A DNA stretch of 19,678 nucleotides from an uncultured Oscillospiraceae bacterium (GTDB lineage: Bacteria; Bacillota; Clostridia; Oscillospirales; Acutalibacteraceae), in NCBI GenBank assembly GCA_900553255.1, contig USCI01000046.1, positions 1 to 19,678 of the forward strand. Reading direction: 5' to 3'. The position numbers were made by a program, and so were the translations under genes. Below are positions 1 to 8,867 of the stretch, one piece after another. The notes beneath the pieces were generated by a model. That model saw only the letters and a program-made list of their open reading frames with translations, was not told where the DNA came from and searched no databases. Position 1 is the stretch's first letter; every line of letters starts with the position of its first letter.

Positions 1-97
1 GCCTTTTGTCGTGGCTGTATGAATCTGGAAAAAACGGGGAACCTAAAGCGGTAAAGGACTGTCTGGCCACAGACAACGGAAAGGCTTGGAAACGGCA

Positions 98-3000
98 ATG
101 ACGGAAAAAGAAATCGAAATGCACAACGAATTATCACGGGAAGCCGGGATGCGGCATCTACTGCAGGAGCACCTCGGCCAGGCGGACGGGCCGGATACGC
201 CGCGGATGCTGCGCCGCGATGTGCGCCGCGCCATGCGGGTGATCCGGCATGCCTACCGGCGCGCGGCGACATCCGGACACGGCGGCTTTGCCGAATGGCT
301 CAGCGACAATTACCATCTGCTCATCCGGGAGGGGGAAGCGGTTTATGCCGAGCTCCGCCACGCCCGGGAGCAGCCGCTGCATAAGGGGAAGCCGGCGGTA
401 TATACCCTGTTTGCCGAGTGGCTAGAGCTGCGGGGCATGCCGGAGGAGGCCGAGCTTGGGGAGCTGCTGCAGGAGGCGGAAAAGCAGCGGCCGCTGACGG
501 TATTTGAGCTCACCCAGCTGCCGCTGTGCATGCGGGCGGCACTGCTGCAGACGGCGGCGGATGCCTGTACGGCGCCGGCGGAGGAAGCCGAGGAAAAGAT
601 GGCGCTGGCGGTAACCGGCCTGCGGCAGATGGCGGATTTTGATTTTTCGGCGCTGACCGAGCGGTACAGCATCGTGGAACGGATCCTGCAGAAGGATCCG
701 GCAGGGGTGTACCCGCGTATGGACGAGACCAGCCGGGAGATGTACCGCCAGCTGGTGGCGCGGGAGGCCATAGCCCAGGGGAAAAGCGAAACGGCGGTTG
801 CCGCCGATGTGATCGAAGCGGCGGAGCAGGGGGATACGGTGCGCACCCGCCACGTGGGGGAGATCCTTCTCCATCTGGGCGATCACAAGCGGCTTGCGCG
901 TGGCAGGGCGCTGATGACCGCGTCGCTGGTGCTGCCGCTGCTTGTGTCGCTGGCGCTGGCGGTCGCTATGGGAAGCCCCATTGCCGTCCTGCTCGCTTAC
1001 CTGCCCGCTTATGAACTGCTGCGTCCGTTTATTGAATGGCTTGGTATGCAGGGGGTGCCGGCGGCGAGGCTTCCGCGTATGGAGCTCGACGGGGTAATCC
1101 CGGAGGAGGGGCGCACGGTGATCGCGGTGTCCGCCCTGCTCCCGCAGGCGGCGAAGGCGGAAAAAACCGCGCAGCATCTGGCGGATCTGTACAACACCAA
1201 CGGGCGCGGCGCGGTACAGGTCTGCCTGCTCGCCGACCTCAAGCAGGCGGCCTACCCGGAAATGCCGCAGGACGGGGCCGATATTGCGGCGATGCGGCGG
1301 CAGATCCGCCGTCTCAACCGGCGGTACGGGGAGCATTTCGTGCTGGCGGTGCGCCGCCGCACGTACAGCAAAACCATGGACGCCTATACCGGCTATGAAC
1401 GCAAGCGCGGGGCAATCCTGCAGCTGTCGCAGGTCATCACCGGCACGGCGGAGGCGGACGGCGGGTTTCTGGCGATTGAAGGGGATATGGCCGCCCTGCG
1501 CCGTTCCCGCTATCTCCTGGCGCTGGACGCGGATACCGGGTTGCTGCTGGATACGCTGCCGCTGCTGGTGGGGACGGCGCTGCATCCCTGCAACGAGCCG
1601 GTGCTGGATGAGGAGCGCCGCCGGGTGGTGAAGGGCTACGGCGTGCTGACCCCGCGCATCGGCCTGGAGCTTGGCGGCGCCGACAAGACGGGTTTTGCGC
1701 GCACGATGGCCGGCGTCGGCGGCGTCACCCCATATGATGTGCTGTCGGGTGATCTGTATATGGATTTGTTTTCCTCCACCGTGTTTTCGGGCAAGGGGCT
1801 GCTGGATATCCGGGCGTTTGCGGCGGTGTCTGCCGGTGCCTTCCCGGAGGAGCAGGTGCTCAGCCACGATATCCTGGAGGGATGCCTGCTGCGGGCGGGC
1901 TATGTCTCGGATGTGGAAATGGTGGACGGCTTTCCCGCGTCGATGGTCAGCTGGCTCAAGCGGCTGCACCGCTGGGTGCGCGGCGACTGGCAGAACGCGC
2001 CCTTCCTGCGCCGGGACCGGCTGCCGCTGACTAGGCTGGACCGCTGGAAGCTGCTGGATAACCTGCGCCGTTCGCTGACGCCTGCGGTGCTGCTGCTGTG
2101 CATCCTGGTATCGCCGCTTCTGCCGCATGGGCAGGTGATGACCCTGTTTGCCCTGCTCGCGGCGGTTTCCGGTCAGCTGCTGACCATGTTTTCGTCACTG
2201 CTCCACGGCGGCTGGCAGTCGCTGTCCGGCCGGTATTACTCCCGGGTGATGCCCCGGGCGATGAGCGCGCTGATGCAGATGCTGTACACCGTCGTGATGC
2301 TCCCGGCGACAGCGCTCATCGAACTGGACGCCGCGCTGCGGGCGCTGTGGCGGCTGCACAGCCGCAGGCGAATGCTGGAATGGACCACGGCGGCCGACGC
2401 CGAGCACGGGGCGGGCAGCTGGGCGGCAGCGATACGGCTGCTGTGGCCGACGCTGTTTCCCGCCGCGATTGCCCTGATCTGGGGATTTGGGCTGACACGG
2501 CTTACCGGCGTGTTTTTTGCGGTGCTGATCCCGACGGCGGTGCTCTCGGCTCGCCCGGGGAAGGCGGCTGTACCGCAGCCGACCGCCGGGCAGCGGGAAC
2601 AGATTGCCGCCTACGCGGCGGCCGCATGGCGCTATTATGCGGAAAACTGCACGGCGGAGGAACATTTTCTCCCGCCGGACAATTTGCAGGAATCCCCGGT
2701 CTGGCGGGTGGCACACCGCACCTCGCCGACCAACATCGGCCTGTACCTGCTGTGCATCCGCGCCGCGGCCGATTTCGGCCTGATCGACCAGGAGGAGATG
2801 CTGCGGCGGGTGGACGAAACGCTCGGTACGGTGGAACGACTGGAAAAATGGCGGGGTAACCTGCTCAACTGGTACGACACCCGCACGCTGCGGCCGCTGC
2901 ATCCGCGGTATGTTTCCACGGTGGACAGCGGCAACTTCCTGTGCTGCCTTGTGGCTCTGCGGCAGGGACTTATGGAGGTGCACGGCACCGAAGCGCTCTG

Positions 3001-6000
3001 CCTGCGGATGGAGACGCTGCTCCGGGAAACCGATTTAAAGCCGCTGTACGACCGCCACCGGGCACTGTTTTATATCGGGCTGGATCCGGAAACGGGCAGG
3101 GAAAGCAATTCCTATTACGACCTGCTGATGAGCGAAAGCCGGATGACTGGGTATTACGCGATTGCGTCGCGGATCGTGCCGAAAAAGCACTGGGGTGCGC
3201 TCGGCCGGCTGCTGACCCGGTCGGGCGGATATGTGGGGCCGGTATCCTGGACCGGCACCATGTTTGAGTATTTCATGCCGCGGCTTTTGCTGCCGGCGCC
3301 GGACGGGTCGATGAGCTACGAGGCGCTGCGTTTCTGTCTGCGCTGCCAGCAGCGCCGTCCGCCGCACGGGGTGCCGTGGGGGATCAGCGAAAGCGGCTTT
3401 TATGCGTTTGACGGCAATCTGAATTATCAGTACAAAGCGCACGGGGTCCCGCGGCTGGGGCTCAAGCGCGGGCTGGCGGCGGACATGGTCATATCGCCCT
3501 ATTCCTCGTTTTTGACCCTGACCACCGCACCGGCGGCCTCGCTGCAGAACCTCAGCCGGCTGGAACGGCTGGGGATGACCGGCCGCTGCGGCTTCTATGA
3601 GGCGGCGGATTTCACGCCCGGCCGGGCGGCGCGCGGCGGCTATTCGGTGGTGCGCAGCTATATGGCGCATCACGTGGGCATGAGCCTGCTCGCCTGCGCG
3701 AACGCGATGTTTGACGATATCTTTGTCCGGCGCTTTATGCGGGACGACGACATGAAGCGGGCAGCGGAGCTGCTCGAGGAAAAGCCGCCGGTCAATGGTG
3801 CGGTATACGCCGGGGTGCAGGAGCGGGTCGTTCCCGATGTGCCCGGACGCACCGCGAGCATGGTCGAGCGGTTCGACACCGTAAATCCGCGCACCCCGCA
3901 TGTGCAGCTGCTGTCCGGCGGTGAATGGATGCTGGCGGTCACCGACACGGGCGCGGGCATTTCCTGCTGCCGCGGGCTGGATATGACCTGGTACAGCGCC
4001 GACCTGCTGCGCCGTCCGCAGGGGGTGTTTGTGCTCGTGGACGGCGGGGAGGGTGCATTCCCGGTCACCCGGGCGCCGGATTACTGGTCGGATGCGGCGC
4101 ATCAGGCGGAATTCGGCGCCGGCTACGCGGCCTTTTATGCCCAGAAGGGCAGCCTGGAGGCCGGCATGCGGGTGGTGGTGCATCCTCATCTGCCCTGCGA
4201 GCAGCGGCAGATCGCGGTTAAAAACCGCACCGCCGTCCGGCAGAAGGTGCGGGTGACGGTGTATTTTGAACCCTGCCTGGCGCGGCGGGAGGACGCCGGG
4301 GCGCATCCGGCCTTTTCGCGGCTGTTCCTGACCATCCGCTATGATCCGGCGGCGCGGGCGCTGTTTGCCGTAAGGCGGCAGCGCACCGGCGAAGCGCCGG
4401 TATGCCTGGCGGCCGGCTTTCTGGACGGGACGCCGTTCGCGTGGGAATCCTCCCGGGAACGGCTGCTGCGCCGTCCGCACGGTGTCGGTTCCCTGACCGA
4501 AGCGGCTGAAGCGCCGCTGGACGGGCGGGGCACCGGTGTGCCGGACAGTGCGGCGGCGATGCAGATCACGCTGGAACTCCCGCCGCACGGCCAGCGGATT
4601 GCCACCCTCGCGCTGACCGCTGCGCCGACCGAGACCGAAGCGGCCGCCCGCCTGATCGCGCTGCGGCAGGAGGGAGCGCTGTCGGTGGCCAAGGCGGCGC
4701 CGTCCCCGTTCGGCGGGGTGGAGGGGCAGCTGGCGGCGCAGATTCTGCCCGACCTGCTGTACCCGCCGCGCATCTCGCGGGAATGGGCGGAGGCGGCACG
4801 CCGCAATGAGCTGTCGCAGCCCGACCTGTGGCCGATGGGGATTTCGGGAGATTATCCGCTGGTGCTCATCGAGGTGCACAACGCCGCCGACGCGTCCCGG
4901 GCCGAGCCGTATATGCGGCTGCACCGCTCGTTGCGGCTGGGCGGGCTGACCACCGAGCTGGCGGTGGTGTACAGCGAGGGCGGCGACTATGACACGCCGG
5001 TGCTCAGCGCACTTAAGGAAGCGGCGCGGGCGGTGCGGTGTGAGGACACCCTCGGCATACGCGGCGGCATTCACCTGATCAACCGGCAGCGCTTTTCCGA
5101 GGAAACGCTGCGCCTGCTGACCGCCGTATGCGCTCACAATGGCGCGCGGGATCTGCAGCGCACCGGCCTGCCGCCGGCGGAATACAAACCGGTGCGGCTG
5201 CGCCCGGTGGAGCGGGTGGAACCGGAAGCGCCGGCGGCGCGGCTGAGCCTTCCCGGCGGCGTGTTCAGCGAAACCGGGTTCACGGTGACCGAACGGCCGG
5301 ATCTGCCGTGGTGCCATGTGCTGGCCAACCCGACCTTCGGCACGCTGGTTTCGGACTGTGCGCTCGGGTACAGCTGGGCGGTCAATGCGCGGGAAAACAA
5401 GCTGACCCCCTGGTATAACGACACGGCGTCGGACAACCGCGGCGAGATGCTGCTGCTGCGCAGCGCCGGGAAAATCTGGGATACGGTCTGCGGGGCCGGC
5501 GTGCTGTTCGGCGCGGATTTTGCGCGCTATACCGGCCGGGCGGGGGAGATCCGCACGACGGTGACCGTCCGGGTGCCGCCGAAAGGCATGTGGAAGGAGA
5601 TTGAGCTGGAGCTTATCAACGAGGGAGAGGAGACGGCGGAGGTGCAGGCAGCCTATTATACCGAGCCGGTGCTTGGCGTGGATCGCCGCTTTGCCCGGCA
5701 TATCAAGGCCAAGTGGGAAAATGGCGGGCTGCTGCTGCGACAGCCGTTCGGCGGGGTGAAGGGCACGATGCTGCTGACGGCCGAGGGCGGCGCGGACGGC
5801 TGCGACTGTGACCGGGGCAGCTTTCTCGCCGGCAGCTGGGGAGGCGGCACGCTGTCGCCGCTTCCGGATCCCTGTGCGGCGGTGGTGGTGCGGCGGGAGC
5901 TGCCGCCCAGACGGCGGGAAAAAATCCGCTTTATTCTCGGCTTCGCCGCACAGGAAGCCGCGGCGGTGCGGTATCCGCAGCTGAGGCAGAGTCCGCCGGA

Positions 6001-7498
6001 CGATCCGGCGATCGCCGCCGGGCTGCCGGAGATCACCCTGCCCGACGAAGCGCTCAGCGCCCTGTGCACCGGCTGGATTGCACGGCAGGCGCTCGTCTGC
6101 CGGATCTATGCGCGCACCGCCTTTTACCAGTGCGGCGGCGCATGGGGCTTCCGCGACCAGCTGCAGGACAGCCTGGGGACGCTGTGGCTCGACCCGCAGA
6201 TCACCCGGCGGCAGCTGATGCGCTGCGCAGCGGTGCAGTTTGAAGAGGGGGATGTGCTGCACTGGTGGCACCGCCTGCCCGGCTCGCTGCGCGGGGTTCG
6301 CACCCGATGCTCGGACGACCTGGTGTGGCTGCCCTTTGCCGCCTGCGTGTACGCGGCGTTTACCGGCGATGAGGAAATATGGGACGTGCAGACCTCCTGG
6401 CTGACCGGTGACCCGCTGACCGACGAGGAACAGGAACGGTATTTTGCGCCCTCCCGTACCGTCTACCGCTCGTCGCTGTATATCCATGCCGTGCGGGCGC
6501 TGGACAAAGCCTGCACGGCCGGCGCGCACGGGTTGCCGCTGATCGGTTCCGGGGACTGGAACGACGGCTTCAACCGGCTCGGGGCACAGGGCAGAGGGGA
6601 AAGCGTGTGGCTGGCGATGTTTCTGCGCATGACGCTGCTGCGCATGGCGCCGGTGTGCGAAGCGCGCGGGGAGACGGAGCGCGCCGCACAGTACCGCGAG
6701 CGCGCGCAGGCCTACCGGCTGGCGGCGGAGGAATGCTTTGCAGGCGACCGCTACCTGCGTGCTTTTGACGACGAGGGCCGTGCCGTCGGGCGTGAGGGGG
6801 AGGCAGCCTGCGCGCTGGACAGCCTGCCTCAGAGCTTTGCCGCCTTCAGCGGCATGGACCCGCAGAATACGGCTGTGGCACTGGACACCGCCTTCCGCCT
6901 GTTGGCCGACCGGGAAAGTGGTACGGTGCAGCTATTCACCCCCGCTTTTGCCGAGCCGGACCGTGCGGTGGGCTATACCTCCGCCTATCCGGCGGGCGTG
7001 CGGGAAAACGGCGGGCAGTACACCCATGCGGCGGTGTGGCTGGCGATGGCGTTGCTGGAGAGCGGCCGCGCGGTGCAGGGCGTCGAGCTGCTGCGGCTGC
7101 TGAATCCGGCCGAAAAATGGCAGAAAGGCAGGGGCGGGGTGTACCGCGGCGAGCCATATGCGCTCGCGGGGGACGTCTACCACAACCGCGAGTGCCCCGG
7201 CCGGGCCGGCTGGACGCAGTATACCGGTGCGGCGGGCTGGTACCTGACGGCGGTGTTGCACGGCCTGCTCGGCCTGCGCCCGGAAGGAAAACGGCTTTAC
7301 CTGACGCCGCGGCTGCCCGAGGGCTGGCCCGGCTATTCCCTGCGTATCACGCTGCGGGCAACCCCGCTGCACATCACCGCGCAGTGTGGGCTGACCGAGC
7401 TGACGGTGGACGGCGCTGCAGCGCAGGCGGTGCCGCTCGACGGCCGCCCGCACGAGGTGCGGGTGCCGGCCGGCAAATCAGGGGAGCCGGTGCAGTGA
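98..7498 (+). CDS. Cyclic beta-1,2-glucan synthase-like protein (GT84 / glycoamylase-like / GH94)
   Basis: Large membrane enzyme of the NdvB/ChvB/Cgs family, 2466 aa (Brucella Cgs is about 2,870 aa), expected to polymerise UDP-glucose into beta-1,2-glucan, cyclise it and trim it by phosphorolysis. Seen in order: soluble N-terminus; hydrophobic segments about 271-320; GT84 domain about 334-640 with ERKRG, D477-A-D479, S589-H-D591 and a Q/RxxRW-type motif R622-LHRW; further hydrophobic segments about 660-820; middle domain about 845-1230 with HRTSPTNIGLYLL, NWYDTRTL and SYMAHHVGMS (the CGS glycoamylase-like or cyclisation domain); C-terminal GH94 domain from about 1720 with GFRDQLQD, VLHWWH, RTRCSDDL and D2153-WND, which holds the expected catalytic Asp. 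ATG 98 was chosen; an in-frame TTG at 86 has its purine run (78-84) too close to serve it. The reading frame is intact. Family assignment is firm; product and ring size are inferred. A gap of 88 nt with a promoter separates it from the next gene. Confidence 0.9.
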   Translation: MTEKEIEMHNELSREAGMRHLLQEHLGQADGPDTPRMLRRDVRRAMRVIRHAYRRAATSGHGGFAEWLSDNYHLLIREGEAVYAELRHAREQPLHKGKPAVYTLFAEWLELRGMPEEAELGELLQEAEKQRPLTVFELTQLPLCMRAALLQTAADACTAPAEEAEEKMALAVTGLRQMADFDFSALTERYSIVERILQKDPAGVYPRMDETSREMYRQLVAREAIAQGKSETAVAADVIEAAEQGDTVRTRHVGEILLHLGDHKRLARGRALMTASLVLPLLVSLALAVAMGSPIAVLLAYLPAYELLRPFIEWLGMQGVPAARLPRMELDGVIPEEGRTVIAVSALLPQAAKAEKTAQHLADLYNTNGRGAVQVCLLADLKQAAYPEMPQDGADIAAMRRQIRRLNRRYGEHFVLAVRRRTYSKTMDAYTGYERKRGAILQLSQVITGTAEADGGFLAIEGDMAALRRSRYLLALDADTGLLLDTLPLLVGTALHPCNEPVLDEERRRVVKGYGVLTPRIGLELGGADKTGFARTMAGVGGVTPYDVLSGDLYMDLFSSTVFSGKGLLDIRAFAAVSAGAFPEEQVLSHDILEGCLLRAGYVSDVEMVDGFPASMVSWLKRLHRWVRGDWQNAPFLRRDRLPLTRLDRWKLLDNLRRSLTPAVLLLCILVSPLLPHGQVMTLFALLAAVSGQLLTMFSSLLHGGWQSLSGRYYSRVMPRAMSALMQMLYTVVMLPATALIELDAALRALWRLHSRRRMLEWTTAADAEHGAGSWAAAIRLLWPTLFPAAIALIWGFGLTRLTGVFFAVLIPTAVLSARPGKAAVPQPTAGQREQIAAYAAAAWRYYAENCTAEEHFLPPDNLQESPVWRVAHRTSPTNIGLYLLCIRAAADFGLIDQEEMLRRVDETLGTVERLEKWRGNLLNWYDTRTLRPLHPRYVSTVDSGNFLCCLVALRQGLMEVHGTEALCLRMETLLRETDLKPLYDRHRALFYIGLDPETGRESNSYYDLLMSESRMTGYYAIASRIVPKKHWGALGRLLTRSGGYVGPVSWTGTMFEYFMPRLLLPAPDGSMSYEALRFCLRCQQRRPPHGVPWGISESGFYAFDGNLNYQYKAHGVPRLGLKRGLAADMVISPYSSFLTLTTAPAASLQNLSRLERLGMTGRCGFYEAADFTPGRAARGGYSVVRSYMAHHVGMSLLACANAMFDDIFVRRFMRDDDMKRAAELLEEKPPVNGAVYAGVQERVVPDVPGRTASMVERFDTVNPRTPHVQLLSGGEWMLAVTDTGAGISCCRGLDMTWYSADLLRRPQGVFVLVDGGEGAFPVTRAPDYWSDAAHQAEFGAGYAAFYAQKGSLEAGMRVVVHPHLPCEQRQIAVKNRTAVRQKVRVTVYFEPCLARREDAGAHPAFSRLFLTIRYDPAARALFAVRRQRTGEAPVCLAAGFLDGTPFAWESSRERLLRRPHGVGSLTEAAEAPLDGRGTGVPDSAAAMQITLELPPHGQRIATLALTAAPTETEAAARLIALRQEGALSVAKAAPSPFGGVEGQLAAQILPDLLYPPRISREWAEAARRNELSQPDLWPMGISGDYPLVLIEVHNAADASRAEPYMRLHRSLRLGGLTTELAVVYSEGGDYDTPVLSALKEAARAVRCEDTLGIRGGIHLINRQRFSEETLRLLTAVCAHNGARDLQRTGLPPAEYKPVRLRPVERVEPEAPAARLSLPGGVFSETGFTVTERPDLPWCHVLANPTFGTLVSDCALGYSWAVNARENKLTPWYNDTASDNRGEMLLLRSAGKIWDTVCGAGVLFGADFARYTGRAGEIRTTVTVRVPPKGMWKEIELELINEGEETAEVQAAYYTEPVLGVDRRFARHIKAKWENGGLLLRQPFGGVKGTMLLTAEGGADGCDCDRGSFLAGSWGGGTLSPLPDPCAAVVVRRELPPRRREKIRFILGFAAQEAAAVRYPQLRQSPPDDPAIAAGLPEITLPDEALSALCTGWIARQALVCRIYARTAFYQCGGAWGFRDQLQDSLGTLWLDPQITRRQLMRCAAVQFEEGDVLHWWHRLPGSLRGVRTRCSDDLVWLPFAACVYAAFTGDEEIWDVQTSWLTGDPLTDEEQERYFAPSRTVYRSSLYIHAVRALDKACTAGAHGLPLIGSGDWNDGFNRLGAQGRGESVWLAMFLRMTLLRMAPVCEARGETERAAQYRERAQAYRLAAEECFAGDRYLRAFDDEGRAVGREGEAACALDSLPQSFAAFSGMDPQNTAVALDTAFRLLADRESGTVQLFTPAFAEPDRAVGYTSAYPAGVRENGGQYTHAAVWLAMALLESGRAVQGVELLRLLNPAEKWQKGRGGVYRGEPYALAGDVYHNRECPGRAGWTQYTGAAGWYLTAVLHGLLGLRPEGKRLYLTPRLPEGWPGYSLRITLRATPLHITAQCGLTELTVDGAAAQAVPLDGRPHEVRVPAGKSGEPVQ

Positions 7499-7499
7499 A

Positions 7500-7529
7500 C
7501 GGAAAAATGTAATTCCGGCTTTCTTTTTT
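7500..7529 (+). terminator. Weak candidate terminator after the glucan synthase
   Basis: A short hairpin (CGGAA 7500-7504 with TTCCG 7513-7517, 8-nt loop) is followed by a pyrimidine run ending in six T (7524-7529). An alternative pairing uses AGCCGG 7485-7490 with CCGGCT 7515-7520. The stem is weak, so termination may be partial. The T run leads directly into the promoter of the next operon. Confidence 0.35.
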
Positions 7530-7548
7530 GTCCAGAATTTGGTATACT
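7520..7548 (+). promoter_or_regulatory. Extended -10 sigma-A promoter for yfmF-yfmH-lgt-folD
   Basis: TATACT at 7543-7548 is preceded directly by TGG (7540-7542), giving an extended -10 element. The hexamer 17 bp upstream (TTTCTT, 7520-7525) is a poor -35, as is tolerated with an extended -10. The predicted start near 7555 leaves a leader of about 30 nt before the yfmF ribosome binding site. Confidence 0.55.
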
Positions 7549-7586
7549 TCTCTCTTAGAGGAATTTTCCGAAATGAGGTGACGAAT

Positions 7587-8867
7587 TTGACCGCTTATCG
7601 AACGCTGTGCGACGGTGTGGAATCCCTTTGCCTGCCGGACAACCGCTTCAAGACGGTCCGGCTGTCGGCGGTATTCCTGCTGCCGCTCAGGGAAGAAACG
7701 GCGGCGGAATATGCGCTGCTGCCCTTTCTGCTGCGGCGCAGCTGTGCGGCCTATCCCGACCTGACCGCCCTCAACCGGCGGCTCAACGAGCTTTACGGTG
7801 CCCGCATTTTTGCGAATGTCACGCGGGTGGGCGAGGCGCAGGCGCTGATTCTGACGGCGGTTTGCCTGAAGGACCGCTATGCGCTCTCCGGTGAAGCATT
7901 GACGACGGCCTGCGCGCAGCTGCTGCGCGACATGCTTTTTGCACCGGCGCTGGAGGGCGGGCTGTTCCGTCCGGCCGACGTGGAGCAGGAGCGACGGTGC
8001 CTTGTGGAGCTGATCCAGGCGGAAATCAACGACAAACGCCGGTATGCCCGCCGGCAGTGCGAAAGGATGCTCTGTGCCGGGGAGGCCTATGCCGTCAGCC
8101 CTTACGGCGAAGCTGGACAGGCGATGAAGCTGACGCCCGGCACCGTGACGGAGGCCTGGAAGCGGATGCTGCGCCGGGCGCAGGTGCGCCTGATCCTGCA
8201 GGGGCTGGAGGATCCCGGAGCGGCGGAGGAAGCGTTCCGTCAGCAGTTTGCCGCGCTGCCGGACCGGCAGCCGGAACAATTGACGACCGATACCGCTTTT
8301 GTGCCGGAAGACAGCGTCCGCCGGCAGACCGAGGCTATGCCGGTGGAGCAGTGCAAGCTGGTGATGGGTTTCCGTGCGGGCACGGCCGAACCCGACGGGG
8401 GCGTGGCGGCCGCACGGCTGATGAACGCCCTGCTCGGCGGCACGCCGCATTCCCTGCTGTTCCGGCATGTGCGGGAGGAAAAGAGCCTGTGTTACTACTG
8501 CCAGTCCTCCTATGACCGGCTCAAGGGCATTCTGCTGGTGGACAGCGGGGTGGAGGCCGATAAAATCGGCGAAGCGGAGGCGGAGATCCTGCGGCAGCTC
8601 GACGCGGTGCGCGCCGGGCAGTTCAGCGACGACGATCTGGAGGCAGCTCGCCTGAGCGTGATCAACCAGTTCCTGGAGATCGGGGATCTGCCGTCTTCGC
8701 AGATGAACTGGTATCTGGGGCAGAGCCTGCTGGACCGGCAGACCACGCCGGAGGAGGCGGCCGACGCCATCCGGAAGGTCACCCGGGAGGATGTCTGCGC
8801 GGCGGCGCAGCGGGTGCGGCCGGATTGTGTGTACTGCCTGAAGACGCAGAAGGAGGGACAGGCATGA
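7587..8867 (+). CDS. yfmF: M16 peptidase-like protein YfmF (EF-P modification-associated), catalytically degenerate
   Basis: A 426-aa M16 (insulinase/pitrilysin) fold protein corresponding to B. subtilis YmfF, called YfmF in many annotations and linked there to completion of the 5-aminopentanol modification of elongation factor P. The region that should carry the zinc motif HxxEH reads LLPFLLRRSCAAYPDL, with no His/Glu pair, so this is the non-catalytic subunit; the following LNRRLNELYGA is typical of this subgroup. Its C-terminal half holds SLLFRHVREEKSLCYYC, the second M16 repeat. The start is taken as TTG 7587 because GAGGTG (7575-7580) lies 6 nt upstream. A TTG at 7539 in the same frame would lie inside the promoter. 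It overlaps the next gene by 4 nt (ATGA), so the two subunits are probably made together as a heterodimer. The family is clear; the EF-P role comes from the family and is not shown here. Confidence 0.87.
   Translation: MTAYRTLCDGVESLCLPDNRFKTVRLSAVFLLPLREETAAEYALLPFLLRRSCAAYPDLTALNRRLNELYGARIFANVTRVGEAQALILTAVCLKDRYALSGEALTTACAQLLRDMLFAPALEGGLFRPADVEQERRCLVELIQAEINDKRRYARRQCERMLCAGEAYAVSPYGEAGQAMKLTPGTVTEAWKRMLRRAQVRLILQGLEDPGAAEEAFRQQFAALPDRQPEQLTTDTAFVPEDSVRRQTEAMPVEQCKLVMGFRAGTAEPDGGVAAARLMNALLGGTPHSLLFRHVREEKSLCYYCQSSYDRLKGILLVDSGVEADKIGEAEAEILRQLDAVRAGQFSDDDLEAARLSVINQFLEIGDLPSSQMNWYLGQSLLDRQTTPEEAADAIRKVTREDVCAAAQRVRPDCVYCLKTQKEGQA

Noticed and set aside
3035..6529. Long minus-strand open frame (1164 codons) opposite the glucan synthase gene, and similar ones at 422-2128, 7374-8468, 8510-10069, 11036-12358 and 17485-19074
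   Set aside because: They mirror the GC-rich third codon positions of real plus-strand genes with clear family motifs; their translations are Arg/Gln/His/Pro-rich without recognisable domains.
7539..7586. Upstream TTG start for yfmF at 7539
   Set aside because: It lies within the extended -10 promoter and has no ribosome binding site; TTG 7587 has GAGGTG at the right distance.
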